From: Bacteroidota bacterium
Lineage (GTDB): Bacteria > Bacteroidota > Bacteroidia > B-17B0 > Aurantibacillaceae
Direction: 5' to 3'
DNA length: 64,000 nt
NCBI GenBank assembly: GCA_021323535.1
Contig: JAJONO010000011.1
Location: forward strand, 1 to 64,000
The position numbers were made by a program, and so were the translations under genes. Shown piece after piece: positions 16,673-25,545 of this stretch. The notes under the pieces were generated by a model. The model saw only the letters and a program-made list of their open reading frames with translations. It had not been told where the DNA came from and made no database searches. The number at the start of each line of letters is the position of its first letter. Position 1 is the stretch's first letter.

Positions 16673-17926
16673 ATGAACTCCCCGTCACGCTCCTCCTTAA
16701 ACAAATTAATTATTGTTGCGGCCCTCGGTTATTTTGTAGACATCTACGATCTTGTTTTATTCAGTGTTGAGAGAAAAGACAGTCTCACCGAAATTCTAGG
16801 GTCGGGCGCAACTCCTGAATCTTTAAAAAATATTGGCATCAATCTCCTTAACTGGCAAATGGGCGGTATGCTTGTGGGCGGTTTGTTCTGGGGGATTCTA
16901 GGAGATAAGAAAGGACGATTATCAGTTCTCTTCGGGTCCATTTTAATGTATTCCATTGCTAATATTCTCAACGGAATGGTAACAAATGTAGAGTGGTATG
17001 CAGCGTTACGATTCATTTCAGGGTTTGGACTTGCAGGCGAACTCGGAGCAGGAATTACACTTGTTAGCGAAAGTATGAGTAAGGAAAAGAGAGGAATAGG
17101 AACCATGATTGTGGCCACGGTGGGCGTGTTTGGCGCTGTAGTGGCGGGTTTCATGGGCGATATAATTCCTAACTGGCGATGGAGTTTTTACATTGGCGGA
17201 GGAATGGGATTGGTGTTATTGATCTTGCGTATTGGCGTTTTTGAATCGGGGATGTTTGAAAACGTAAAAAAAAGTACAGTCAGTAAAGGAAACTTTTTCG
17301 ATCTCTTTAAAACGCGACACCGGGCATTTCAATACCTGAGTATTATTATGATTGCTGTTCCTGTTTGGTACGTTATGGGAATTTTAATTACGTTTTCACC
17401 TGAAATTTATGCTTCAATAGACGTTAAACATTTTAAACCTGATGCTGGAAAGTCCATCATGTGGGCCTATCTTGGAATTACAGCCGGAGATTTGGCAAGC
17501 GGTGTTATCAGTCAACTGTTAAAGAGCAGGAAAAAAGCCTTAGGACTTTTTCTAGTAATGACATTCGCCTCGGTATTCCTTTATTTTAAAGTGGGTACTA
17601 TTTCCGAAACGTATTATTATATAGTGATAAGCATTATTGGTTTTGCAACAGGTTACTGGGCCGTTTTTATGAGTACAGCCGCAGAATTATTCGGAACAAA
17701 CATAAGAGCAACGGCAACCACTACGGCTCCTAATTTTGTAAGGGGATCGGTTATCTTTTTAAGCTTAGGGTTCAGATATTTTGAAACCCTTTTCAAAACA
17801 GATGAAGGGAAGCCCGATTCCCAAATGGCAGCAATTGCAGTTGGCACCATAGTTGCTGTTTTATCCATAGCATCTCTCATTAACATTAAGGAAACCTTTC
17901 ACAAGGACCTTGACTATACAGAATAA
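16673..17926 (+). CDS. MFS transporter
   Basis: A 417-residue inner-membrane carrier with about 12 hydrophobic helices. The loop between helices 2 and 3 has the MFS motif A form GILGDKKGRLSVLFG (about residues 74-88). The N-terminal FVDIYDLVLFSV and the ELGAGITLVSESMSKEKRG segment suit the metabolite:proton symporter type. The start follows the protease stop by three bases and the next gene follows by three bases, so all may be one operon. Substrate cannot be named. Confidence 0.87.
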   Translation: MNSPSRSSLNKLIIVAALGYFVDIYDLVLFSVERKDSLTEILGSGATPESLKNIGINLLNWQMGGMLVGGLFWGILGDKKGRLSVLFGSILMYSIANILNGMVTNVEWYAALRFISGFGLAGELGAGITLVSESMSKEKRGIGTMIVATVGVFGAVVAGFMGDIIPNWRWSFYIGGGMGLVLLILRIGVFESGMFENVKKSTVSKGNFFDLFKTRHRAFQYLSIIMIAVPVWYVMGILITFSPEIYASIDVKHFKPDAGKSIMWAYLGITAGDLASGVISQLLKSRKKALGLFLVMTFASVFLYFKVGTISETYYYIVISIIGFATGYWAVFMSTAAELFGTNIRATATTTAPNFVRGSVIFLSLGFRYFETLFKTDEGKPDSQMAAIAVGTIVAVLSIASLINIKETFHKDLDYTE

Positions 17927-17929
17927 ACC

Positions 17930-18292
17930 ATGGATAAACCAACAGTAGTCATAGGCGCATCGCCCGATCCTTCGCGATACAGTTACAAGGCCATCAGAAG
18001 TCTGCAGGATCACAGGCACACCGTTTACGGAGTAAGTATTAAAGAAGGAACCGTAAACGGACTTGTCATAGAGACAAAAAAATCGCATTACCAGAACATT
18101 GATACGGTAACATTATACGTAGCTCCCAGGAACCAGGATTACTGGATCGATTACATACTTAGTCTTGAACCAAAACGGATTATTTTTAATCCCGGAACCG
18201 AGAACCCTGATTTTATTAAGAAAGCAGAGGACAAAGGGATTGAATGTGTGATTGGTTGTACGCTTGTGATGTTAGGCATTGGAGCCTATTAA
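17930..18292 (+). CDS. CoA-binding domain protein (YccU type)
   Basis: A 120-residue Rossmann-fold protein of the succinyl-CoA-synthetase-like CoA-binding family. The nucleotide-binding start VVIGASPDPSRYSYKAIRSL (residues 5-24) and the end IECVIGCTLVMLGIGAY fit the family, as does its length. Members are thought to bind CoA, but their reaction is not settled. It lies three bases after the MFS transporter gene. Confidence 0.85.
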   Translation: MDKPTVVIGASPDPSRYSYKAIRSLQDHRHTVYGVSIKEGTVNGLVIETKKSHYQNIDTVTLYVAPRNQDYWIDYILSLEPKRIIFNPGTENPDFIKKAEDKGIECVIGCTLVMLGIGAY

Positions 18293-18463
18293 CAAAACAC
18301 CACTACCTGTTTATAGGGATTAAAAACCCGGGAGATGTTAAAGTTTTCGAAAACAACACTGCTTAAAGCGTAACTTCAAGTAAAACTTTAATTATAGAGT
18401 TATAATGGCATGTTATTTGATAAAATGTCATTAAAAGCATTTAAATATATTGCATAATTTTAA

Positions 18464-18471
18464 TAAATTTG
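18464..18471 (+). promoter_or_regulatory. -7 promoter box, nearly leaderless
   Basis: TAAATTTG matches TAnnTTTG and ends nine bases before the ATG at 18480, so the transcript should start at or just before the start codon. Confidence 0.55.
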
Positions 18472-18479
18472 ATATATAA

Positions 18480-19220
18480 ATGATTCTTTGCAGAAAATAT
18501 AGCTTTTTATTCTTATTCAGTTTAATTACCGGAATAGGTTTTGCGCAGCGTTTTTCTGATCAGGTACCGCAGATACGCCGTTATAATCAGATGGATATTG
18601 TTGACAGTCTTGATGGAATCAAAATGTACAACAAACTTCTGGAGGCGATCGGGGGAGATTCTATCACTTACAATAAAGCAGGTTACAATTTACAAGGCTG
18701 GAACGAAGATTATTACTTAAGCGGAAAACTTCTGCACAGAGGATATTATATTGACGGAAAAGCAATCGTATTTAAAAACTTCTTTGAGAATGGACAATGC
18801 GAACGTACTGTAATAAATCCTGATCCGCTTCATTGTAACATTGATATTTATTTTGAAGACGGAAAACAAAGAAGACAGGTGAATTACTACAATGGCCAGC
18901 CTCAGAAGCGTTACGACTTTTACGTAAACGGTTTACCAAAGTATGCCGAAGAGAATGAAAAGGAAATGAAGTATCTCACCTTAAAGAAAAGCTGGTACAG
19001 TAATGGTCAGATGCAAAACATAATGGAGCTTACTGATCCTAAAAGCAAAAAATATACGGCCAAAACCTTTTACACAAACGGACAGGTAAAAGAAGAAGGA
19101 AATATGGTTTTACAGGCCGACGGAACATACGCTAAGGATGGAACCTGGTACTCATACGATAATAACGGAAAAAACAAAAAAACAGAAAAGCATAACGCTG
19201 CAAAGCTGACCGCTAATTGA
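18480..19220 (+). CDS. Secreted MORN-variant repeat protein (YwqK-like)
   Basis: The 246-residue product has a signal peptide (to GIGFAQ, residue about 23) and then repeated MORN-variant units (toxin-antitoxin YwqK-like): YYLSGKLLHRGYYIDGK, FFENGQCERT, FEDGKQRRQVNYYNGQPQK, YSNGQMQNIME and FYTNGQVKEEGNM. Such repeats form beta-rich extended sheets. It is likely periplasmic or surface exposed. The ATG is nine bases after a perfect -7 box. Function is unknown. Confidence 0.78.
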   Translation: MILCRKYSFLFLFSLITGIGFAQRFSDQVPQIRRYNQMDIVDSLDGIKMYNKLLEAIGGDSITYNKAGYNLQGWNEDYYLSGKLLHRGYYIDGKAIVFKNFFENGQCERTVINPDPLHCNIDIYFEDGKQRRQVNYYNGQPQKRYDFYVNGLPKYAEENEKEMKYLTLKKSWYSNGQMQNIMELTDPKSKKYTAKTFYTNGQVKEEGNMVLQADGTYAKDGTWYSYDNNGKNKKTEKHNAAKLTAN

Positions 19221-19307
19221 ACGGCTTATTAACATTTGTGGCTGTTTTTTGTTATTAAAAGAAGTATGAAACCTGTGATTTAATAGATAAACAAATGAAA
19301 ATTTAAT

Positions 19308-19315
19308 TATATTTA
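19308..19315 (+). promoter_or_regulatory. -7-like box before the small lipoprotein
   Basis: TATATTTA differs at one base from TAnnTTTG and lies 18 bases before the ATG at 19334. Confidence 0.35.
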
Positions 19316-19333
19316 CAACCTATTATAACAAAC

Positions 19334-19459
19334 ATGAAAAAGTTAATCGCATTATCAATCGCAGTTATTTTTGCCTCAGGAGTTTTAGTATCATGCAAGA
19401 GCCATGAAAAATGTCCTGCTTATTCAAAGGCAGATAAAACGGCTAAAGCACGTATTTAA
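19334..19459 (+). CDS. 41-residue lipoprotein
   Basis: A very small gene with strong signals: MKKLIALSIAVIFASG leads to the lipobox LVSC with Cys21, and the mature part is only 21 residues, CKSHEKCPAYSKADKTAKAR plus Ile. It has a -7-like box 18 bases upstream and a terminator about 80 bases downstream. Tiny Bacteroidota lipoproteins with a CPAYS-like stretch seem familiar to me, but I cannot name a family. The second Cys could pair or bind metal. Function is unknown. Confidence 0.7.
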   Translation: MKKLIALSIAVIFASGVLVSCKSHEKCPAYSKADKTAKARI

Positions 19460-19920
19460 TCTGGCGGCATCGTATGATGCAGTCTTATAACATATTGTTT
19501 CATAACTGAGAACTTCTGTTGTCTCGTTGGAAATTTAAGCGGCTTCTGGTCGCTTTTTTGTTTTGCAAGGAATTCATTTTTCTCTTAATACTTTCAATAA
19601 ATCGCACATAATTTTAGTGCGCTTTTGGAGTGATTTTTTTACTGATCCAATAAACAACCAGCAGTATGAGTATAGATAGAATCTTCTTCAATATAGAGTG
19701 AATTGAATGATTTAATTAATTGATATACAATATAATAGTACTTAACATAATGTTAATTATGTTTAAAATAGAATCTTTAGAATATACTAATCTCATATGA
19801 ATAATCTTTTCAGAACACAGAAAAAAAAGCCAGGTTTGAAAAGAAAATCAATAGTTATGAAATCATTTAACGAAAAGATATTTTTACCTGAATTAAGCTT
19901 AGTTTTACACCAAAATCCCT
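19460..19920. other. 461-bp AT-rich intergenic region
   Basis: Holds the terminator at 19537-19558 and then AT-rich sequence leading to the bestrophin gene. A 46-codon ORF from 19797 overlaps the bestrophin start and has no support. No other structure was recognised. Confidence 0.5.
19537..19559 (+). terminator. Terminator after the small lipoprotein
   Basis: Stem AAGCG (19537-19541) and CGCTT (19551-19555), loop of nine bases, then a T run. Short but with a proper T tract. Confidence 0.6.
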
Positions 19921-20943
19921 ATGCACGCCGGCAAGAATTTTTCTTTTAAAGAAGTCGTTCTCTGGACAAGACGCGATATTTATGTCCTTCTTTTAATCTC
20001 CTTCGTTCCCACTTTTTGTTATGAAGTTCTTGGCTATAAATGGCTGGCCATTCCCTGGTTACCCATTGCCCTTTTAGGTACCGCTGTAGCTTTTATTGTT
20101 GGTTTTAAGAACAACGCATCCTACGACCGCATGTGGGAGGCCCGCCGTGTTTGGGGCTCTATTGTAAACGCCAGCCGTTCCTGGGGCATTATGGTAAAGG
20201 ATTACATTTCAAACACCAATGCACCCCGACAATACAGCGATGAGGAAATCCGGAAATTCCAATACAAACTACTTAATTACCATTTTGCCTGGCTCGCCGC
20301 ACTTCGCTTCGCCCTGCGTGAAAAACGCGTTTGGGAAGGCATCAATAAACCACATAACACTGAGTATAGAAACAAATGGTTCAAAGTAGCCGAACACAAT
20401 AGCAAACTGGAACACGAACTTCAGAAATATCTTTCGGAAGATGATATACAACGGATTCTTTCCAAATCCAATAAGGCCTCGTATATCATGGGTCTGCAGT
20501 CTGCACACCTAAAAGAATTACGCGAACTTGGATTGATCGACGATTTCCGTCATGTTGAACTCGAAAAAATGCTGACCGAATTTCTGACCCAGCAAGGCGC
20601 TTCTGAACGTATTAAAAACTTTCCTTACCCGCGTCAATACGCAACACTTAATCTGTATTTCATACGAATTTTTGTTTTTCTTGTTCCTCTTGGAATGTTA
20701 CAGGAATTTGCCAAGCTTGGCGGCTGCATGATATGGTTCGCTGTGCCGTTCAGCGCGCTTTCTTCCTGGATTTTTACCACACTCGAAAAAATTGGTGAAG
20801 CCACCGAAAGTCCTTTTGAAGGCAGCGCCAACGATGTGCCTATTACCGCCATCAGTCGCACCATTGAAATCGACCTTCGTGAAATGTTCGATCAAACCGA
20901 TATCCCTGAAGCAATTCATCCTGAAAACAATATCTTAATATAA
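19921..20943 (+). CDS. Bestrophin family anion channel
   Basis: A 340-residue membrane protein of the bestrophin/UPF0187 family, pentameric channels for chloride and bicarbonate (bacterial members can also pass cations). The family pattern is visible in the N-terminal helices (YVLLLISFVPTFCYEVLG), GFKNNASYDRMWEARRVWG (about residues 61-79) and the later WIFTTLEKIGEATESPFEG (about 283-301). It is followed after two bases by a beta-carbonic anhydrase gene, which suggests linked bicarbonate movement and CO2 hydration. Confidence 0.9.
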   Translation: MHAGKNFSFKEVVLWTRRDIYVLLLISFVPTFCYEVLGYKWLAIPWLPIALLGTAVAFIVGFKNNASYDRMWEARRVWGSIVNASRSWGIMVKDYISNTNAPRQYSDEEIRKFQYKLLNYHFAWLAALRFALREKRVWEGINKPHNTEYRNKWFKVAEHNSKLEHELQKYLSEDDIQRILSKSNKASYIMGLQSAHLKELRELGLIDDFRHVELEKMLTEFLTQQGASERIKNFPYPRQYATLNLYFIRIFVFLVPLGMLQEFAKLGGCMIWFAVPFSALSSWIFTTLEKIGEATESPFEGSANDVPITAISRTIEIDLREMFDQTDIPEAIHPENNILI

Positions 20944-20945
20944 TT

Positions 20946-21572
20946 ATGAAAATAGAACAAGTTTTTAAAAACAACCAGAAATGGATCGAAGAAAAACTGA
21001 GTGTTAACCAAAACTATTTTAATGACCTTTCTAAAGGACAAGCGCCAGAGTTTCTTTATATAGGTTGTTCCGACAGCCGTGTAACCGCCGAAGACATTAT
21101 GGGCGTTCAGCCGGGTGAAGTTTTTGTGCACAGGAACATCGCTAATGTTGTAAACAATATCGATCTTAATGTACATTCAGTGATCAATTACGCAGTACAG
21201 CATTTAGAAGTAAAACATGTTGTTATATGTGGCCATTATTACTGTGGTGGCGTTAAAGCTGCCATGCAACCAACCGACATGGGAATTCTGAATCCATGGC
21301 TCAGGAATATCCGCGATGTTTACCGTTTACATAAAGAAGAGCTAAACTGCATTAAAGATGAAGATGCCCGTTATAACCGCCTCATTGAATTAAATGTACA
21401 GGAGCAATGTATTAATCTTATAAAGATCAAAGCCATTCAAAAGGCGCACGCCGAAAGAAACCTGCTCGTTCATGGCTGGGTGTTTGATGTTAAAACCGGA
21501 AAACTCATTGATCTGAAAATTGATTTCAAAAAAATATTAAAAGGTATTATGGACATCTATAAATTGACCTGA
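20946..21572 (+). CDS. Beta-class carbonic anhydrase
   Basis: Interconverts CO2 and bicarbonate using zinc. The 208-residue cytosolic protein has CSDSR (Cys41, Asp43, Arg45) and HxxC (His97, Cys100) with CGHYYCGG, giving all zinc ligands and the Asp-Arg dyad. It begins two bases after the bestrophin stop, so they form an operon in which the channel could carry bicarbonate for or from this enzyme. Confidence 0.95.
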   Translation: MKIEQVFKNNQKWIEEKLSVNQNYFNDLSKGQAPEFLYIGCSDSRVTAEDIMGVQPGEVFVHRNIANVVNNIDLNVHSVINYAVQHLEVKHVVICGHYYCGGVKAAMQPTDMGILNPWLRNIRDVYRLHKEELNCIKDEDARYNRLIELNVQEQCINLIKIKAIQKAHAERNLLVHGWVFDVKTGKLIDLKIDFKKILKGIMDIYKLT

Positions 21573-21635
21573 CAGAATGTTAAAGCCCTATGACCTTTCG
21601 TTTTTTTTACTATTTTAGCTAACCAAACATTTTTA

Positions 21636-21992
21636 ATGAGAAAGCTGTTATTTCTTCTTGCATTTTTGCCGGTTCTGGGTTTTGCCCAGCATTACGAACT
21701 TAAATTTAAAAAGCTTGTTACCACCCGTGCCGAAGACTTCCGCGAGCCTTTATCTGAAAAAAGACTTTCGGGATGTATGATCAGTATTGATACGCAACAA
21801 GGAAAAATGATCATTAAAGAAGGTGAAAAAGAAACCGAAGTAAAGATCAAACAAGCTATTATAAACGAAGAAGATGTTTTAAATATCACCTTCGAACACG
21901 AATTATATATCAAAGGTTTTCTGTCAAAGATCAATGGTAAATATTCTCTTATTCTCACCATTAAAGACTATACCTTTTATTACTACGTATAG
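21636..21992 (+). CDS. Small secreted protein of unknown function
   Basis: A 118-residue protein with a signal peptide (MRKLLFLLAFLPVLGFAQ). The mature part of about 100 residues looks beta-rich and ends LILTIKDYTFYYYV. It is 63 bases after the carbonic anhydrase gene. I do not recognise a family. Confidence 0.6.
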   Translation: MRKLLFLLAFLPVLGFAQHYELKFKKLVTTRAEDFREPLSEKRLSGCMISIDTQQGKMIIKEGEKETEVKIKQAIINEEDVLNITFEHELYIKGFLSKINGKYSLILTIKDYTFYYYV

Positions 21993-22025
21993 GCACATTT
22001 TTTTACGCTTATATTCTAACAGCAT

Positions 22026-22077
22026 CTTGTTTCTTGATTCTTGTATCTTGACTCCGGAACCAGAACAAGATACAAGA
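22026..22077. repeat. CTTGNNT heptads with 12-bp inverted repeat
   Basis: Four in-phase 7-bp units (CTTGTTT, CTTGATT, CTTGTAT, CTTGACT) at 22026-22053, with a perfect 12-bp inverted repeat: TCTTGTATCTTG (22039-22050) and CAAGATACAAGA (22066-22077). It can fold as a hairpin. The unit is the complement of the repeat within the anti-sigma-like gene at 9770-9832. Confidence 0.8.
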
Positions 22078-22102
22078 GTTAAGACGCGCTTAAAATTACA
22101 CG

Positions 22103-22366
22103 ATGTTAACCAGCAATATACTCGATGAAATAAACGATCTCCGCGCAGAACCCACTCACAGGGCTGCTCTCAGGATATACAATCTTCTTGAACACAATAA
22201 AGATTTTTTCGTGAAGAGTTTCGATGATGATTTCTACAATTATATTTTCAGGAATTTTGAAGCACTCGCCAATTACAGGGCCATTGATACCACTACTTCT
22301 GAATTTAAAGAAGAATACAATAAAATTTACCAGATGCTGTCGTATCGGATCGATAAACTCATTTGA
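22103..22366 (+). CDS. Small cytosolic protein of unknown function
   Basis: An 87-residue helical protein without signal peptide (MLTSNILDEINDLRAEPTHR...). It reads as three or four amphipathic helices, with SFDDDFYNYIFRNFEALANY in the middle. It lies 25 bases after the heptad hairpin. No family recognised; codon use looks like its neighbours, so it is probably real. Confidence 0.5.
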   Translation: MLTSNILDEINDLRAEPTHRAALRIYNLLEHNKDFFVKSFDDDFYNYIFRNFEALANYRAIDTTTSEFKEEYNKIYQMLSYRIDKLI

Positions 22367-22481
22367 AAGGATTAATGATTAATCCAATAAAATTGTATTG
22401 TATTCAAAAAAAATGTCAAAAAAAGCGATTTATCGTGTTTCAAATGAGGTGTTTTCCAGAAACAAACCTATTTTTACCTTC

Positions 22482-23069
22482 ATGAATTCATTTAAAAAAC
22501 CGGCGCTCATCGCTATCCTCCTTTCTTGTTTTGCTTTTGGTTACTCACAAAAACAAGCTTATATAAGTCTCGATTCATTAGTATCAACAATGCCTGAAAC
22601 AAAAGTGGCACAGAAGGTCCTTACCGATTTTCGTACGGTTCTTGAACAGGAAGTTATTGCCATGCAGGCCGAGTTTGATGCCAAATACAAAGATTATCTC
22701 GAAAAGAAAGATTCGTATAGTGAAGCCGTTCGTGTTAACAAGGAAACTGAATTACAACAACTCAATAAACGCATCGAAGATTTTAAAGTAAAAGCTAATG
22801 AAGATATTCAAAGAAAATATGCTGAGTTAAGCGGACCAATTGTTGCAAAAGCCAAGAAAGGAATTGCTACTGTTGCAAAAGAACTTGGTTACAAATCCGT
22901 TCTCGATTCAACACCCGGAAATGTTCTTTATATGGATCCTTCCGACAATATTTTTACTCAGGTAAAGAAAAAACTGGACTCCATGCCTGCTGCCGAAATT
23001 CCTGGCGCGCCTAAAGACACAAAAGGCCCGGAGAAAAACCCCGAGCCTTCAAAAGGTAAAAAACAATAA
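22482..23069 (+). CDS. OmpH/Skp-family periplasmic chaperone
   Basis: A 195-residue protein. The ATG at 22482 gives a signal peptide (MNSFKKPALIAILLSCFAFG, then YSQ), whereas the longer frame would add 28 unrelated residues. The mature part starts AYISLDSLVSTMPETKVAQK, like Skp/OmpH, then has a long charged coiled coil (about residues 50-120), and ends with a Pro/Lys-rich tail. Skp binds unfolded outer-membrane proteins in the periplasm. It is convergent with the degenerate receiver gene six bases away. Confidence 0.85.
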   Translation: MNSFKKPALIAILLSCFAFGYSQKQAYISLDSLVSTMPETKVAQKVLTDFRTVLEQEVIAMQAEFDAKYKDYLEKKDSYSEAVRVNKETELQQLNKRIEDFKVKANEDIQRKYAELSGPIVAKAKKGIATVAKELGYKSVLDSTPGNVLYMDPSDNIFTQVKKKLDSMPAAEIPGAPKDTKGPEKNPEPSKGKKQ

Positions 23070-23074
23070 TATGT

Positions 23075-23515
23075 TTAAGCTGTAGCGGCCACCATTTTTG
23101 GTCCCGATAGTTCAGCTACTCCAAACCAGTAATCGAGAAAGAGATTAATTTTTTTCGACTCTTCTTCCCCCGAAAATGGTTTATTGATGAATGTATTGGC
23201 GCCTTCTGAATAACAACGTTTCACCATTTCCTCATGCGTGTTTTCACCAAGAATAACCACCGGAATGTGATTAAAATAATCGCTGTACTTAATTTCCTGC
23301 AATACGAACAAACCTGTTTCAGGCGCCGAATGCAGACTCAGAATAATAACTTTAGGTAAGGCCTGATTATCGATCAGTTTCCTGTTCAGAAAAGTCATTA
23401 CCTCGTTACTGTAATTTAAAAAATCGTGTGAGATCTTACGTGCCTTAAAATATTCGCTACTAAGTTCCCTGTCCTGGGCATCAGCCTCAAGCATTAAAAT
23501 GTACCCGTTTTCCAT
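23075..23515 (-). CDS. Degenerate receiver (pseudo-receiver) protein
   Basis: A 146-residue protein with the fold pattern of a response regulator receiver domain and no output domain. The strand that normally ends in the phospho-accepting Asp reads VIILS (Ser60), so the acceptor is missing. Acidic pocket residues are partly present (Glu10, Asp12) and the conserved Lys remains in INKPF (Lys112). It therefore should not be phosphorylated in the usual way and may act as a docking or constitutive partner. It lies near the STAS-like/kinase/regulator operon but reads the other way. Confidence 0.75.
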   Translation of the reverse strand: MENGYILMLEADAQDRELSSEYFKARKISHDFLNYSNEVMTFLNRKLIDNQALPKVIILSLHSAPETGLFVLQEIKYSDYFNHIPVVILGENTHEEMVKRCYSEGANTFINKPFSGEEESKKINLFLDYWFGVAELSGPKMVAATA

Positions 23516-23663
23516 TTGAAGTGTGTGTGTTTGTTAATAGATTCCACCAAATATAGCCATCTAAATCGATCTACCTAAGGATTCCGTCGAAGAACCAACG
23601 AATTTAACATTTCATTTCAGGTTGAAAAATATATCAGAAATTTTTAGTTAATTAGGGTCGTAC

Positions 23664-24062
23664 ATGGAAACAATAACTCCCCCACCCTATGCAACTGAGA
23701 CCGGAAATTTTTTCACATGGATGGGTACCGACGGTATATGTCGCACCATTACAAAACCCGCCGCGGAAATAGATCTTGAAAGCGCTGTTGAAAATTCGAA
23801 CATTGTTACAGCTCTTTACAAAAACAAAAAGTTCCCTCTTCTGGTCGATTCCAGGAATATACGCTCCATGACCAAAGAGGCCCGTAGACATTTTTCCACC
23901 AACGGCCGTGATACCAAGATAACCAGTATGGCCATTCTTGTAAAATCACCACTGAGTCGCGTGATAGGTAATTTTTTCATGGGTATCAACAAACCACAGG
24001 TTCCAACACGCTTATTTGATAGCGAATCGGAAGCTGCACAATGGCTCAAACAATATCTCTGA
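23664..24062 (+). CDS. STAS-like (DUF7793-type) protein
   Basis: A 132-residue cytosolic protein with an alternating alpha-beta pattern like SpoIIAA/STAS proteins of Bacteroidota. The segment [20 protein letters not shown] corresponds to the strand and turn where classical STAS antagonists carry the phospho-Ser; Ser68 and Thr70 sit there. SpoIIE-type phosphatases act on such proteins, and eight are encoded downstream, so this is a candidate partner (inference). Its stop overlaps the following kinase start (TGATG), and a regulator follows that. Confidence 0.7.
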   Translation: METITPPPYATETGNFFTWMGTDGICRTITKPAAEIDLESAVENSNIVTALYKNKKFPLLVDSRNIRSMTKEARRHFSTNGRDTKITSMAILVKSPLSRVIGNFFMGINKPQVPTRLFDSESEAAQWLKQYL

Positions 24063-24853
24063 TGATATTATCGGGCGACAACATATCTCCTGAAAATTCT
24101 GAACGGATAAGTACCATTCTTGACGTTATCATGTCCTATGCCCGGCTCGATTTTTCGAGAAAGACCTTTATCTCCGGAAACGGCGATTCCATTGACGCTT
24201 TGTGTGCCGGTGTTAATATGCTTGGCGAAGAACTTGAATCCTCTACTCTCTCTTTACGTGAAAAAGAACAGTTACTGAAAGAGATTCATCACCGGGTAAA
24301 AAATAATCTTCAAATTGTTTCAAGTCTTCTTAATCTTCAATCCGAAAACATTAAAGATCCTGCCTATTTAAACATGATAGTTGCAAGTCGTAACCGCATT
24401 AATTCAATGGCCCTGGTTCATGAGATGCTTTATGCCTCGAGGGATCTCACAAAAATTGAGATCGGTGAATACATTAAACGGCTCAGTAATAACATCTATC
24501 TTTCGCTTTCAAAACCCGACGCCTCTATTCATTTTGTTTATAATATAGAGAAGAGTTATTATTTTGAAATTGATAAAATGATCCCGCTTGGGCTCATCAT
24601 CAACGAAGTGATCACCAACTCCATGAAATACGCTTTTCCGGATAACAAAGGCAGTATTGGGATCGGGATTTCAGACTCAGACGGTACAACTACACTTTTA
24701 ATTTCAGATTCAGGTGTTGGCTTTCCGAAAGGATTTAATCTTGAGAAAGACTCTAATCTGGGACTTCAGCTCATAAAAATGCTAACCGAACAACTCAGTG
24801 GCAAATTAAATATTAATTTTGAGGGCGGAACATCTTACAATATCGCTTTCTGA
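24062..24853 (+). CDS. HisKA_2-type sensor histidine kinase, soluble
   Basis: A 263-residue kinase. I use ATG 24062, which overlaps the STAS-like stop as TGATG; a frame from 24041 would overlap by 22 bases. The dimerisation/phosphorylation motif is [14 protein letters not shown] (His76-77) and the ATPase domain has [12 protein letters not shown] (N box) and ISDSGVGF (G1). There is no transmembrane helix and only a short N-terminal region, so its input probably comes from the coupled STAS-like protein. The OmpR-type regulator follows directly. Confidence 0.88.
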   Translation: MILSGDNISPENSERISTILDVIMSYARLDFSRKTFISGNGDSIDALCAGVNMLGEELESSTLSLREKEQLLKEIHHRVKNNLQIVSSLLNLQSENIKDPAYLNMIVASRNRINSMALVHEMLYASRDLTKIEIGEYIKRLSNNIYLSLSKPDASIHFVYNIEKSYYFEIDKMIPLGLIINEVITNSMKYAFPDNKGSIGIGISDSDGTTTLLISDSGVGFPKGFNLEKDSNLGLQLIKMLTEQLSGKLNINFEGGTSYNIAF

Positions 24854-24855
24854 TA

Positions 24856-25545
24856 ATGCCCATGCAACAAATACTGATCGTGGAAGACGAGCTAACACTC
24901 GCCAACACGCTCGCGCTTAATCTTCGTCTCGAAAAATATGAAGTATTAGTGTCGCATACGGGCAGCGATGCTCTCGCTAAATTCATTGAACACTCCTCTT
25001 CTATCGGCCTGGTGTTGCTGGATGTGATGCTTCCCGAGATCAACGGCTTTGATCTTTTTAAAGAGTTCAAAAAAATTGATCCCTTGGTTCCGGTTATTTT
25101 TTTAACGGCCAAAGGACAATCATCCGATAAAATTTCGGGGCTGAAATTAGGTGCCGATGATTACATTGTTAAACCTTTTGAACTGGAAGAATTATTGTTA
25201 AGGATCAAAAATGTGTTGAAGAGAAATGCTACTCCGGAATCCTCTCTTTTTACGTTTGGCAGCAGCAGTATTAATTTTGATACGTTTGAAGTGAAAGATG
25301 TAAATGGGAAAACCATTAGTTTATCGCGCCGGGAAATAGGCTTGCTTAAATTGCTTACATCAAAAGAAAATAAAGTCATTTCGCGCGACGAAATACTGGA
25401 AGCTTTATGGGAACCCAATGAGAATGCTTCTTCGCGCACCATAGACAATTATATTCTTTCTTTCAGAAAATATTTCGAAAAAAATCCGAAGGACCCCCAA
25501 CATTTTCATTCCGTGAGGGGTGTTGGTTATAAGTTCACGCTTTAG
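24856..25545 (+). CDS. OmpR/PhoB-type response regulator
   Basis: A 229-residue DNA-binding regulator. The receiver has the acidic pair Glu10-Asp11, phospho-acceptor Asp56 in VLLDVMLPEING and Lys in VKPFE (about 108). The C-terminal winged helix ends SRTIDNYILSFRKYFEKNP and VRGVGYKF. It begins two bases after the kinase, its probable partner. Its stop overlaps the stop of the convergent DUF4476 gene by four bases. Confidence 0.95.
   Translation: MPMQQILIVEDELTLANTLALNLRLEKYEVLVSHTGSDALAKFIEHSSSIGLVLLDVMLPEINGFDLFKEFKKIDPLVPVIFLTAKGQSSDKISGLKLGADDYIVKPFELEELLLRIKNVLKRNATPESSLFTFGSSSINFDTFEVKDVNGKTISLSRREIGLLKLLTSKENKVISRDEILEALWEPNENASSRTIDNYILSFRKYFEKNPKDPQHFHSVRGVGYKFTL

Noticed and set aside
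19797-19937. 46-codon frame overlapping the bestrophin start
   Set aside because: Basic, no family pattern, and overlaps a well supported gene.
22026-22077. CRISPR-like repeat array
   Set aside because: Units are 7 bp with no spacers, and no cas genes are present.
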